Source: Macrostomum hystrix (taxonomy: Eukaryota; Platyhelminthes; Macrostomidae). From it: a stretch of 64,000 nucleotides of DNA. Both the position numbers and the translations under genes were made by a program. The stretch covers positions 310,001 to 374,000 of the forward strand of contig CATNEN010000026.1 in the NCBI GenBank assembly GCA_950097015.1, in the 5' to 3' direction. The notes under the pieces are model-generated. The model was not told the DNA's origin. It was given only the letters and a program-made list of their open reading frames with translations, and searched no databases. Positions 38,533 to 50,800 of the stretch are shown in pieces; positions within the stretch are counted from its first letter, which is position 1, and each line of letters opens with the position of its first letter.

Positions 38533-41500
38533 ATGAAGTACTCCTTCCCCTTGTCACCGACTGCGCTCATTGCTAGACTATGCTGGGTCTGTGCGCTGAG
38601 CAGCAGTGCTCAACAGGTCCTGTCTATAGCAGGTGAGACAAATGTACTTTGAACGTGCGGCTAGTGAAGTTGAAGGTCAATATTTGAGCACCGCAATATC
38701 CTGGGGTTTGAGCATCGATATCCTGGGGTTTGAGCAGCGACATCCTGGGGTTTGAGCATCGATATCCTGGGGTTTGAGCATCTGATCCCTGGGGTTTGAG
38801 CAGCGACATCCTGGGGTTTGAGCATCTGATCCCTGGGGTTTGAGCAGCGACATCCTGGGGTTTGAGCATCTGATCCCTGGGGTTTGAGCAGCGACATCCT
38901 GGGGTTTGAGCATCGATATCCTGGGGTTTGAGCATCTGATCCCTGGGGTTTGAGCAGCGATATCCTGGGGTTTGAGCATCGATATCCTGGGGTTTGAGCA
39001 TCTGATCCCTGGGGTTTGAGCAGCGACATCCTGGGGTTTGAGCATCTGATCCCTGGGGTTTGAGCAGCGACATCCTGGGGTTTGAGCATCTGATCCCTGG
39101 GGTGTGAGCATCTGATCCCTGGGGTTTGAGCATCTGATCCCTGGGGTTTGAGCAGCGACATCCTGGGGTTTGAGCATCGATATCCTGGGGTTTGAGCAGC
39201 GACATCCTGGGGTTTGAGCATCTGATCCCTGGGGTTTGAGCAGCGACATCCTGGGGTTTGAGCATCTGATCCCTGGGGTTTGAGCAGCGACATCCTGGGG
39301 TTTGAGCATCGATATCCTGGGGTTTGAGCATCGATATCCTGGGGTTTGAGCATCGATATCCTGGGCTTTGAGCATCGATATCCTGGGGTTTGAGCAGCGA
39401 TATCCTGGGGTTTGAGCATCGATATCCTGGGGTTTGAGCATCGATATCCTGGGGTTTGAGCATCGATATCCTGGGGTTTGAGCATCGACATCCTGGGGTT
39501 TGAGCATCTGATCCCTGGGGTTTGAGCAGCGACATCCTGGGGTTTGAGCATCTGATCCCTGGGGTGTGAGCATCTGATCCCTGGGGTTTGAGCATCTGAT
39601 CCCTGGGGTTTGAGCAGCGACATCCTGGGGTTTGAGCATCTGATCCCTGGGGTTTGAGCAGCGACATCCTGGGGTTTGAGCATCGATATCCTGGGGTTTG
39701 AGCATCGATATCCTGGGGTTTGAGCATCGATATCCTGGGCTTTGAGCATCGATATCCTGGGGTTTGAGCAGCGATATCCTGGGGTTTGAGCATCGATATC
39801 CTGGGGTTTGAGCATCGATATCCTGGGGTTTGAGCATCGATATCCTGGGGTTTGAGCATCGATATCCTGGGGTTTGAGCATCTGATCCTTGGGGTTTGAG
39901 CATCTGATCCTTGGGGTTTGAGCATCTGATCCCTAGGGTTTGAGCATCGATATCCTGGGCTTTGAGCAGCGATATCCTGGGGTTTGAGCATCTGATCCCT
40001 AGGGTTTGAGCATCGATATCCTGGGGTTTGAGCAGCGCTAGTCTGGGGTTTGAGCATCTAATCTGTAGGATTGAAACATTGCAGTACTAGTTAGTACTAA
40101 CTAACTAGGTTGTAACATCGAACTAGTAGCACATATGTTGATTAATAATCTTGAAATCCTTTTAAATTTAACTTTTTTAAATAGTTGTTTGATTTTAACT
40201 GCTACAGGAGTTTATAATTTAAGAACCCTTGCAAGGCGCATCAATTTAGTCTTATCTTTTTTGCTGAATAATTTCTGAACTCACTCGCTCTTTCATTTCA
40301 ACATTTTCTTAATTTCTGATAGCATGAGTTTGTGCAACGAGTCCAGAAAGTCCGCTGTACGTGCTTTAAAGTGCAAGCAAAGCGCTTTTTATAGACTGAT
40401 ATTTTCATCTGTACTATTATATTCCACCATTCCTACTTGCAGTAGCAGCACATGAAAAAGAAGCGAATATTCAAAAACCTGGCGCTGCAGTTCCAAGCGG
40501 AAATTGGACAGAATCGAACCGAGAGCGTGATGCAGTGAATGCGGCTGCCCGAGTGGTTGAAATCCGATTCTACATACAGAAGATCCACAGCATGGTATGC
40601 ATGCGTCACAATGTTCCCTTGATTTGCCTTGTCACTTACAGATTTGAGTGTCTCAATTTTATCACTCTGTGCTATTGCAGAATGGTAACAGCCAGACCTT
40701 TTACAGTAGCGGAGTTCTGTCATTGGTAAGCAGAGTTTTGTTTTGTTGCTGACCGACAACTGACAATGGCGTGTCAATCATTGAAAACGGCTAGTTCTTT
40801 ATTAATGATTGACAGTTGACATTGTCAGACCAGTGATTGACAGTTGACATTGTCAGACCAGTGATTGACAGTTGACATTGTCAGACTCCAGGGCTCCAGG
40901 GATCCAAATAGCTGAAACGCTGTCAAACAAATAGCTTCCCCGCCTGCACGCAGCGCTGGAACTTGTCCGCCGAGTCACCGCAGTCGCCAGACTCCTGGCA
41001 GCCGCGGGTGGCTCTGTGGAACGCCGAGCTGGCAGATCCGGATCGGCAGGCGCTGCAGCCGCAGCGTCGTCTACGCCTCGAGCGGCATCCATCAACGGGC
41101 CGGCCTGTCGCCGCCATCGCCGAGCACATCCTGCAGCCGGTGGGGCACTGCGATCACGTGAACTTCGTGCACTTCCCCAAGGACCGGCACAACTGCAGCT
41201 TCCAGGTGGGCCGGGGAGTGCTAATTTCGCTGCTTGCTGTGGCTTGCGGGAGGTTTCAAATACATGTCCCAGCCTCTGCTACACACAGCTTTGAGTATGA
41301 AAGACGTCTTTGTAAATTAACTATATTAATTTGAAAATCTCTATTCATCATGTACTATCAGGGCTCCATCGTTTGTTGATAGATGTTGGAAGAGCTCCAT
41401 CGTTTGTTGATAGATGTTGGAAGAGCTACATCATTTGTTGATAGATGTTGGAAGAGCTACATCGTTTGTTGATAGATGTTGGAAGAGCAACATCGTTTGT

Positions 41501-43432
41501 TGATAGATGTTGGAAGAGCTACATCATTTGTTGATAGATGTTGGAAGAGCTCCATCGTTTGTTGATAGATGTTGGAAGAGCTACATCGTTTGTTGATAGA
41601 TGTTGGAAGAGCAACATCGTTTGTTGATAGATGTTGGAAGAGCTACATCATTTGTTGATAGATGTTGGAAGAGCTCCATCGTTTGTTGATAGATGTTGGA
41701 AGAGCTACATCGTTTGTTGATAGATGTTGGAAGAGCAACATCGTTTGTTGATAGATGTTGGAAGAGCTACATCATTTGTTGATAGATGTTGGAAGAGCTA
41801 CATCATTTGTTGATAGATGTTGGAAGAGCTCCATCGTTTGTTGATTGTGGGTGAGTGGCAGAGCGCATAACGCGCCTGCCTCTCGCACCAAGGTCCCTGA
41901 GCTCGATTCCGCGGCGAGGCCACATTCATTTGGGGCGCAGACGCGAAAAGAAGGCTTGGGGGCTTGTCGTGCAATTTTCGTCCTTGAGGGCCAACCTCCA
42001 AGGTACAGTGAGAGCGTACACTGTCTGTCGATGAGAAAGTCAGGGCAGATGTACACACCTGTGTGAGCGTGTGCCTGCGTACGGTATCCGTGTGCGTGTG
42101 TGCACAGGAGTCAGTAAAATGGGCAGCATTTCCTTCTCGCTGGCTGCAGGTTTAGAGTCATTAATTGCCTGCAGCCCTCCTGCAATTAGAATTACTATTA
42201 GTATAATTAAATCCTTTGTTATTAGGGATTGGAAGAGCTCTGTGCCTTTCTTATTCTTATTTTTGTAAATCACTTTGTCAGTGTTTTTTCTATTCAAAGT
42301 GTAATTTTAAAAAAATCCTCCATTCGATTTCGTCTTCTCTCCTCGCGATCCCAGGTGCTATTCGCCGACAGCCTGACTGAGCTAGAAGCCCGCTTCCAGC
42401 TGCCGACCGCAGGCGATGGCCCTGCCGGCTACCTTGTCGGTTGCGACGGCGGCTGGCGTGTACTGTCCGTAGCCGACAACGTGTCCGATATGGCCTGGCC
42501 GGGCGGGTACCGTCGGTCGGTGTACACCTTTGCTGTTAGCGTTCGACGCGAACACCGCTACTACCTGGTTAGCATGCTGCTGCCAGTGTTGTACCTGGTG
42601 CTGCTGCTGTTCATGGTGTTCTCACTGCCCGTGTCCGACGGGCCGGAAAAAATTCAGCTGTCACTGACGGTACTGCTGGCCTTCACAGTCTACCTGATGC
42701 TCACAGACCAGATGATGCCCAAGATTAAGCAGGTGCCAGCGCTTAGTAAGTATTGGCCTTCAAATACTTATAGGGAGGCTCAGTAGTTATGGCCATGGAC
42801 TTCTGACCGAGATGTCTGACAGGATGATGCCCTGACAGGATGATGCCCTGACAGGATGATGCCCTGACAGGATGATGCCCTGACAGGATGATGCCCTGAC
42901 AGGATGATGCCCTGACAGGATGATGCCCTGACAGGATGATGCCCTGACAGGATGACGCCCTGACAGTGTCGTGACAGGATGATGCCCTGACAGGATGGTA
43001 CTTTGACAGGATTTTTTACAAACATAATGATTTTTGTAATTTTACATAATGATGTTTTTACCTGTGCACTAATAATCTGAAATCGTAAATGAACTTCTTC
43101 GAACTAAAAAATCTAAAAATGCTTTTGAAACAATCATAGGCAACTTCCTGAACAGTCTGATGCTAATTGCGACTCTCTACGTGTGTGCCACAGCGGCCAC
43201 CTGCCGGCTAATCCGATCAGGTGAGGGCTGCGGCAGCACCGGCGGCAGCGGCAACTCAACCCAGAGGTCGCTATGGCAGCCTCTTCGGACGGCGCTGCGT
43301 GCCGTTGGCGCCGACGCCGATTGTCCGCAGGCGATGAAGCGACTGGCAACGCGAATCGACCGGGTCCTGATGACTGTCGGCGTGTTGGCCGTCTCCGTGC
43401 TGTTCGTGGTGCTTGTGCTGCCGCTGCTCTGA
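38533..43432 (+). CDS. Divergent Cys-loop ligand-gated ion channel subunit (nicotinic-receptor-like)
   Basis: Six exons: 38533-38632, 40443-40594, 40681-40725, 40912-41205, 42355-42745, 43140-43432. All are in phase, giving 424 aa. A signal peptide precedes an extracellular domain with VVEIRFYIQKIHSM, RWNLSAE and VALWNAEL, matching the start of the nicotinic ligand-binding fold. The Cys-loop reads CDHVNFVHFPKDRHNC, with FPKD in place but 14 rather than 13 residues between the cysteines. M1 is YYLVSMLLPVLYLVLLLFMV. M2 begins SDGPEKIQLSLTVLLAFTVY, whose Glu before Lys favours cation selectivity in this superfamily. M3 and M4 follow in the last exon, joined by a short loop, and the protein ends right after M4. 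The vicinal Cys pair of alpha subunits is absent. The ligand is unknown. Confidence 0.88.
38684..40056. repeat. 22-bp minisatellite, about 62 copies, three unit types, receptor intron 1
   Basis: Units share CCTGGGGTTTGAGCA but fall into three types with cores TCGATATCC, TCTGATCCC and GCGACATCC. Marker variants recur: a GGTGTGAG unit at 39101 and 39563 (462 bp, 21 units apart), and GGGCTTTG at 39363 and 39737 (374 bp, 17 units). This shows a multi-unit block duplication followed by a 4-unit indel. The array begins 52 bp past the donor. Confidence 0.96.
41344..41846. repeat. 31-bp minisatellite, 16 copies, receptor intron 4
   Basis: Units of GATAGATGTTGGAAGAGCTC with TCC, TAC or AAC variants before ATC(G/A)TTTGTT. 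The order TCC, TAC, AAC, TAC recurs about every four units, so blocks of four were copied. It ends exactly where a SINE-B head begins. Confidence 0.95.
41850..42230 (+). mobile_element. Near-complete SINE-B, receptor intron 4
   Basis: tRNA-like head with GTGAGTGGCAGAGCGCATAA (A-box region) and GAGCTCGATTCCGCGG (B-box region). Next is the body with CATTTGGGGCGCAGACGCG and AAGAAGGCTTGGGGGCTTGT, then GTACACACCTGTGTGAGCGT, and a TTCTCGCTGGCTGCAGG tail ending in AT-rich repeats. Confidence 0.92.
42812..43012. repeat. 16-bp minisatellite, about 12 copies, receptor intron 5
   Basis: Units of CCTGACAGGATGATGC, the last two imperfect. Confidence 0.95.
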
Positions 43433-45422
43433 CTTGATGGAGTTTCTATGATATTTGTCACGCGATTTAGGATACAACGACAGCATCGGGAATGTGGAAA
43501 CATGTTTTCCCGAAGGAAAGAATGAAGACTCACTAAGTAAGCACCGCTTTCTGGTGTCTATTCTCTGTAGCAACTGTTTATTAAGAGCACCCAGACGTGT
43601 CAAGAACGGTGAGATCACGAGGGTCGGAGGGCCATTTTGGTTGGGAGAGATTCAGCAGAGCGTACGCATAAATAACAAATACCCTCGTACTACACGGCAC
43701 AGAGGGGGGACGGCATGGCTGGCTCCGGTCTAAAATTAGAAGCTTACTGGCTTCTAGACTTGCTCGTTACCTAGCCAATGGCACGCGTGCAAGGGGGGTA
43801 GAAAAAACCCGGCTAACCGCGGCTCGATGTAAGACTTACGCAGATCGGCCAATCGCAGCCAAGCACACACTTAAGAGAGAGCGGAAGAGAAAAGTGTGCT
43901 TATATAGCACAAAAATTTTAGTGAAACAAAAATCGTTATTGTGTCATGGAATATTAATATCCCAGATGGGAAATATATCTCGTAACATGAGATGCGGAAC
44001 TTATAAAAAATGCACTCGTAGTTTTGTTTAAATTTTGTGCTTTTTTTCTTTTTTTTCGGGACAACAAATATTTATAATCCCCCCTGTACGATAAATACTG
44101 TAAATTTATACGCGCTTTTAAAAGCTTGCAGATCTTTCTTACGAAGAGACATGTCTTTAGAGTTTAGTATTTTTGTCACCTAACTATAAACGAAATAATA
44201 ATAGTAATAGTGTGGCTCCATTTAAAATGCTTCACTATTTCTGCAGTGCACTTAAAAATGTACATTTGGCAGCAGTAAGTAATGGCATTATGTTTATTTA
44301 ATTTAATAAATACTGCAGTAAAAGTTTTCTTGTACATGAAATATGTATTGAAAAATCGACATACATGTACTTTTCGACGAATGATAACGGGATATGAAGA
44401 ACAATTATGAAGCATCTTACTAACTATAACAAAGAGGTCTATTATACAAAAAAATCACAACAATTTCAATCAGCGAGGGACAGGTCGAACTGACAAATCA
44501 GAATGGAATCACGGCAGCTTATTGCGATACCAGCAATTCAGATTAACATCTGAGATGAACTTGTTATCAATAAATCGAATCTTCACTTTGCCACGCAAAG
44601 CTTATATGACAGAGCATAGTTGTTAGCTAATTAGATATACTTATGCATGTTAGCAGGCGCAAAAAAACTATAGTAGCTAGTTTTTTCTAAAAAAGCAAGA
44701 TTGTCACAACAAATAACTCTAGCTACGCACTAAATTTACTACTTCCGAGTAGCACACATATTTCAGCAATGCTTGAAATAAATAAATTCCAAAGCCCCGA
44801 CTGCTCTCCGTATATTTTTAACAGCAAATATTTTAACAGCTCAGTGAATAAAAACCGATGGGGCAGTGGTTTCAAAGATTTCTGAGCGGTTGGTGCTTGC
44901 TGAAAGACCTTTGGAGGGAATTCTCCTAACAAGATTCTGAAATTTGATTCCCTTGGAAACTAATGATACTGTTGAATTTCGATTTGAATTCGCGCCAAAC
45001 TAAACACAACTAGTTCTTCGATCATTTGTTTAAATGTTTTCTATCCGAATCCACGCGAATCCAAATTAAAATACCGCCAATCTACAAATGACGTAAGAGA
45101 GAAATGGACAACATACAACAGTGGAGCCTAATGGGTATTGACAAACAAAATAAGTAACTGTGCAGTGCAAAACAGCATTCGTTCTCGCTGCATACTCGTA
45201 ATTACCAAACGAATCTTTGAAATATCAAATCCCCGCAAAGTGCTTACTTTTTCTTATAGTACATGTTTGCACGAATTTAAACATATTTTTAATGAAACGA
45301 TCGAAATATGTGGTTTCGTCGCGTCTAAAGTAGGCAAAACAGGTAAATGAACGCTGGCTGCACAGGTGGCATAGGACTGGGCTGTGGCTTTCGGTAAACA
45401 TATATAAAACATAGTCAAGAAT
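43433..45422. other. Convergent intergenic region (receptor and RhoGEF 3' flanks)
   Basis: No coding exon or recognised repeat. It should contain both 3' UTRs. The 43600-43880 stretch is more GC-rich and unplaced. Confidence 0.5.
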
Positions 45423-47783
45423 TTAACTTTTCCTGGCGTACATTGCGATGGCGTTCTTCCGTCGGAAGGACACCTTGCGCAGCTTGGCCCGATAGTGGTC
45501 GTTCTCGATCTCGCGCACGTGACTAGCCGGGAACCAGCCGCGCACATTGGGGTCGGCCATGCGGCTCCCGAGCAGCCAGCCTGCAGGTAAATGATCTCAA
45601 CCGAGTTAGTCTATGGTCACTGTAAAATACTGTGCCAAAACAATAATTTACTGCAACTTCCGTCCCTACTCGTATTTGTAGACCGACATATTGTCTATTC
45701 CTTTTATTGAATCAACATTAATTGTCAATAGCTTGGAAATGGAATTGAAATTTCGATATGATGAAAATTACCTATATCAGTTTTGGTGTGATTGTGTATT
45801 GATTTTGTTACAGTCAACCTATACTTAATGATCAGGCGATATAGGCTGATAATCGATGCATGGCGATGCTAATCTAGGGAGTGACCAGGTAATGTATCGG
45901 TCAATCTAGGGAGTGACCAGGTAATGTATCGGTCAATCTAGGGAGTGACCAGGTAATGTATCGGTCAATCTAGGGAGTGACCAGATGATGCATTAGTCAA
46001 TCTAGGGAGTGACCAGGTGATGCATTAGTCAATCTAGGGAGTGACCAGGTAATGTATCGGTCAATCTGGGGAGTGACCAGGTGATGTATTAGTCAATCTA
46101 GGGAGTGACCAGGTAATGTATCGGTCAATCTAGGGAGTGACCAGGTGATGCACTTGTCAATCTAGGGAGTGACCAGATGATGCATTAGCCAATCTGGGGA
46201 GTGACCAGGTGATGTATCGGTCAATCTAGAGAGTGACCTTGTGACAGAGGTTGATTGAGTTAGTGACTATGTGACGTAGCAATTGATGGCTAGTGAACAA
46301 TCTCCATGCTGGCATTGTAAATTATCAATCATCACATTGCATGCTTCACACTTGGGTGGCGATTGCACTACTTTGTAAGATGCATCATGCAATGTTCATG
46401 CATGCGTACTATAATTATCTCATATTGGCAAGAATATAGGAGTAGAGTGCAATCTAAACGCTGCGCTTTTCAACGTTTAATTCGATACTCATTGAGTTCA
46501 TCGGCTTACGCCCTATTCTCAGCGACGGATGCTGTTGCTGACCTGCCCTGGTCATTATTTCCTTGGTTAGAATTAAATCAAGGGAATTGTTACAATGCAG
46601 ATCATTCTTGCTTTAAAACAGCATCGTATGCACGGTTTGTTAGTATTAGAAAAATGTGTAGCCGATGCAGCTCAGCACAGACTCACACAAGTTAGGAGGT
46701 TTTACTGTCACTATTCTACAGTACAGTAAGGCCACCCAAGTGTGTTCCAATGTGGAGAGAAACCAATTCAATATGCAAATTTGAAAAAGAAAAGCTGTGT
46801 GTTATTGAAACTACAGAACCGCTTTAATTGACCATGTAGTATTTGCGGAGAACTCAAATTAATGAATTGGAGCAAATTAATTTGCCTCGGTTTTAGAATA
46901 AGCACAGGAGTCTAGGAAAATGACTACCGGCTTCGAAAGTTAATGTAGCAATTCGGGCAAATCGATGATGAGCATGAAACACACAAGGAGTCAAGGACCA
47001 CTAGAAAAAGGACACTTCGTTTCTTGGAAAATTTATTTAGGTCTGATATTCTTGCAAAAATGCACCAGCGGGATGGGAAATTTTCACGTTTTTTACATAA
47101 CAATTAATTCTGATAACTATTTATTGGAAGCAGATCCTTTAATAATTTTTCCAAGAAACGAAGTGTCCCGTCCTTCTTCTTGTAGTGGTCCTTGGAAACA
47201 CCCGTGCCGTGGTAGCTTCAAGAATTGGTTCGGCTCAAGATTCGGCTCATTCATAATGCCCTCCTATGAAGCTCACGTGGTTCTTGCGTGATATTTTGTG
47301 TGGCACTCACCCTCCTCCGTCTTCTTGTAGATGTTGACAATCTCACCCTCGCGCAGCTCCAGGTCGTCTTTCTGCTGCGGTCGGCACGCCTTCACCACTT
47401 TGGCCTGCGGGCAGTCGTCCGGATCGTACACCGGGTCGCCGAGTTCGTCACGCGGACTGAAAATCAGCAGCCATCGGTCGGCCTCCTCGCGAGACTTTGG
47501 CTCCAGTAGGAGGGTCACCTGAATGATGGGGAGGTCAGTTGACATTGTGCTACTTTAGCTGAACAATAAAGGCATATTGCTAAGTATGCTCGCATTACTA
47601 TTCAGGCAAAAGACACTCTGACGGCTTATAGGACTCAAAGATGCAAAGTGATAGCTATGAGTGGCATGTGCAGATGCATAGAATACGCGAGTCTCGAACC
47701 TCGGGCGTTCCGTCCGATTTGTCTAGGATGCGAAGACGCAAGGTTAGTCTCTGAGCTGAACTCGCACTGCCAGAGCCACCGCT

Positions 47784-47824
<41 letters not shown>

Positions 47825-50800
47825 TGCCTCCGACGCTGCCACCAACGCTGCCAACGACGCTGCCTTGAGCTGGAGCACAGTCGGCGTCCACAAACGAGCG
47901 TGGGCAGTGCTTCAGCACTTGAAAGCCCTGGTCGCTGGAATGAAGACGATGAGAAAGTCAGAGCAGATGTACACACCTGTATGAGCGTGTGCCTGCGTAC
48001 AGTATCTGAGTGCATGTGTGCTCAGGAGTCAGCGGAATGGGCAGAATTGCCTCCTCACTGGCTGCAGGTCTAGTGTCACCAAAATGTCACCAAAATCCAC
48101 CCCAAAACTTCAACCCCCAGCTGATTCTGGGGGGTTAGAAGGGAATAATCTATCATCAATCATTCCTGGAAATATTTGGCAGATAATTTTGTCAAGTTTC
48201 GGGGATGCCGGCGGACTCAACTCACCCTTTAGGTTTCGACACGATCAGTAAATCCGAGAAGGCGTGCAACTGCACGTAGGTCTTCTTCAGGGACATCTTG
48301 TTCATGAAACCCTGAGTGTTGGGCACTGCGTTGATCACTCGCATCTGGCCCTCTTTGATCAGGTGTCGGTTGCTTCCCCAGCAGCCCACCTTCTGGAATG
48401 GGGCGTGTGCGAAGCGCGAGAAATGCGATCAACAGTTTAAAGACCACGCGCCATTTCCCCTGGGGAAAGACCACGCGCCATTTCCCCTGGGGAAAGACCA
48501 CGCGCCATTTCCCCTGGGGAAAGACCACGCGCCATTTCCCCTGGGGAAAGACCACGCGCCATTTCCCCGGGGGGAAAGACCACGCGCCATTTCCCCTGGG
48601 GAAAGACCACGCGCCATTTCCCCGGGGGTAAAGACCACGCGCCATTTCCCCTGGGGAAAGACCACGCGCCATTTCCCCTGGGGAAAGACCACAGCAGTTA
48701 TTTCCCCTGGGGAAAGACCACAGCAGTTATTTCCCCTGGGGAAAGACCACAGCAGTTATTTCCCCTGGGGAAAGACCACAGCAGTTATTTCCCCTGGGGA
48801 AAGACCACAGCAGTTATTTCCCCTGGGGAAAGACCACAGCAGTTATTTCCCCTGGGGAAAGACCACAGCAGTTATTTCCCCTGGGGAAAGACCACAGCAG
48901 TTATTTCCCCTGGGGAAAGACCACAGCAGTTATTTCCCCCAGGGAAAGACCACAGCAGTTATTTCCCCTGGGGAAAGACCACAGCAGTTATTTCCCCTGG
49001 GGAAAGACCACAGCAGTTATTTCCCCTGGGGAAAGACCACAGCAGTTGTTTCAAATACCCTGACGATAGCTCTCAAACCAAATGACCGATTTTCGTGAAA
49101 ATCCACTTTTAGGATCAAATCTGGTCGCGCACCTTAACCTTGGTGAAGCACAGCAGGTTCTGCAGCTTCAACATCTGCTCCTTCTCGGACATCATTCGCG
49201 ACTCCTGGTCGCACTCCCTGGCCAAGCTCAGCAGTTGGCCCAACGCCCGCATGCCCAGGTTGTAGCGATCTGAGTTCTCTGGCATCCGGCGCATCACGGC
49301 GTCCATCAGCAGCTGCAGACTCATGGCGCGCTTCATGGGCATCTCCAGGTAGCTCTGGAGCGGGATCATGCGGCACTCCGGCCGCCTCTCCAGCTCGCTG
49401 AGCTGGGCCACAAAGTCTGCGTTTGAACGCAGCTTCTCGAGCGTCTTCGTCTGATAATAAAAGTTGCGACAGTAGTCTTTGTACACTTTCAGCCGCTCGA
49501 TGCTGTCAAGGAGAACCTGGCTGACCGAGTCCATGATGACACATTTCCGCCATTCGTCTTCCAGAGACTTCAGGAATCTGTAAATGTCAGTCTTCGCTAT
49601 TCATCCCAGACCAAACAGGACTACGAAGACAAAAACCAAGAGGACTCACGTGGCTGAGCATTCAAAGATATCGACTATATTTGAGAACAGGTGATGCTTG
49701 TCTAGAGCTTTCACAATAGCGTTTGGTCGAGTGTGATCAAAGAGTGGACACTTGTAGAATATCTCAATGACAACCATCAGGCTCTTGTAGTAAGTGGCTT
49801 CCGTTGTTAATACTTCAAACTGCGCCTGCAAATGGAACAAGGCTTCACATTTATAATTACGTGTTTAATGCAAAAAACATACATCCTTATAGGCCTAGTA
49901 ATAATAATAATAATTGCAGGAGGGCTGCGGGCAATGGCACACCATTTGGTGACACTAGACCTGCAGCCAGCGAGGAGGCAATTCTGCCCATCCCGCTGGC
50001 TCCTGAGCACACACAAACGCACACACAGATACTGTACGCAGGCACACGCTCACACAGGTGTGTATATCTGTCCTGACTTTCTCTTCGTTGGAGGTTGGCC
50101 CTCAAGGGCGTAAATTGCACGACAAGCTCACAAGCCTTCTCTCCGCGGCTGCGCCCCAAATGAACGTGGCCTCGCCGCGGAATCGAGCTTAGGGACCTTG
50201 ACGCGAGAGGCAAACGCGTTAACCACTCTGCCACTGGCCCCCTCCTTATAGGCCTCCTGTTTTATCTAGAAAAAGTTTGACCACCTCCTGCAGCTTGATC
50301 TCGTCCTTGGACAGTTTGGTCAACAGTCCGGATGCCTCCACCTCCTGCATGTTGCGCCACAGGGTGCGCCCCGGGCCGCCAGTGCCAGTGAAGCGAACGG
50401 TCAGCTCGTCGGCGCCCTCCTTTGCGGCCTTCTTCTCCGACTGCTGAACCGGCGCCTTCTTCTTCTGGCCGCATTCAGTCGACTCCTCGTCGTCTTCCTC
50501 GTCCACAAGTGATATGCGCAGGACGTCTGGGGTAGGGCAGGTAGAAGTTTAGACCATTGGCGGAAGGTTAGAGTAATGGATTAGGGTCTCGAAAGCGTAG
50601 TCAAACTGTCGATGGCAAATCAGCACACGCTAAATCTAATAGTGCGATGTTTTCCTTGGGCGCAGCATCAACCGCCTACCTTGCATCTCCTCGTATCCTA
50701 TCCCGACTCGATCGTCGAAAACTGATTTGTACTTGCTGCGATCCTGCAGTTTCACGGCCTGGTCCTGAAGGATGTGGAGAGCAAGACAGGTAATCGGCTT

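Noticed and set aside
38624-40057. Minus-strand 400-477 aa frames rich in NPR and AQTPG
   Set aside because: The 22-bp array is open in all three frames of the same strand with near-identical peptides, as expected from a repeat and not from selection.
48229-49098. Plus-strand 260-aa frame of GKDHAPFP/GKTTAVIS repeats
   Set aside because: The array is in RhoGEF intron 7. The frame's start overlaps antisense of a real exon.
49990-50230. Second tRNA-like gene on the minus strand
   Set aside because: Same reasoning: it is the head of SINE-B, repeated elsewhere with the same body.
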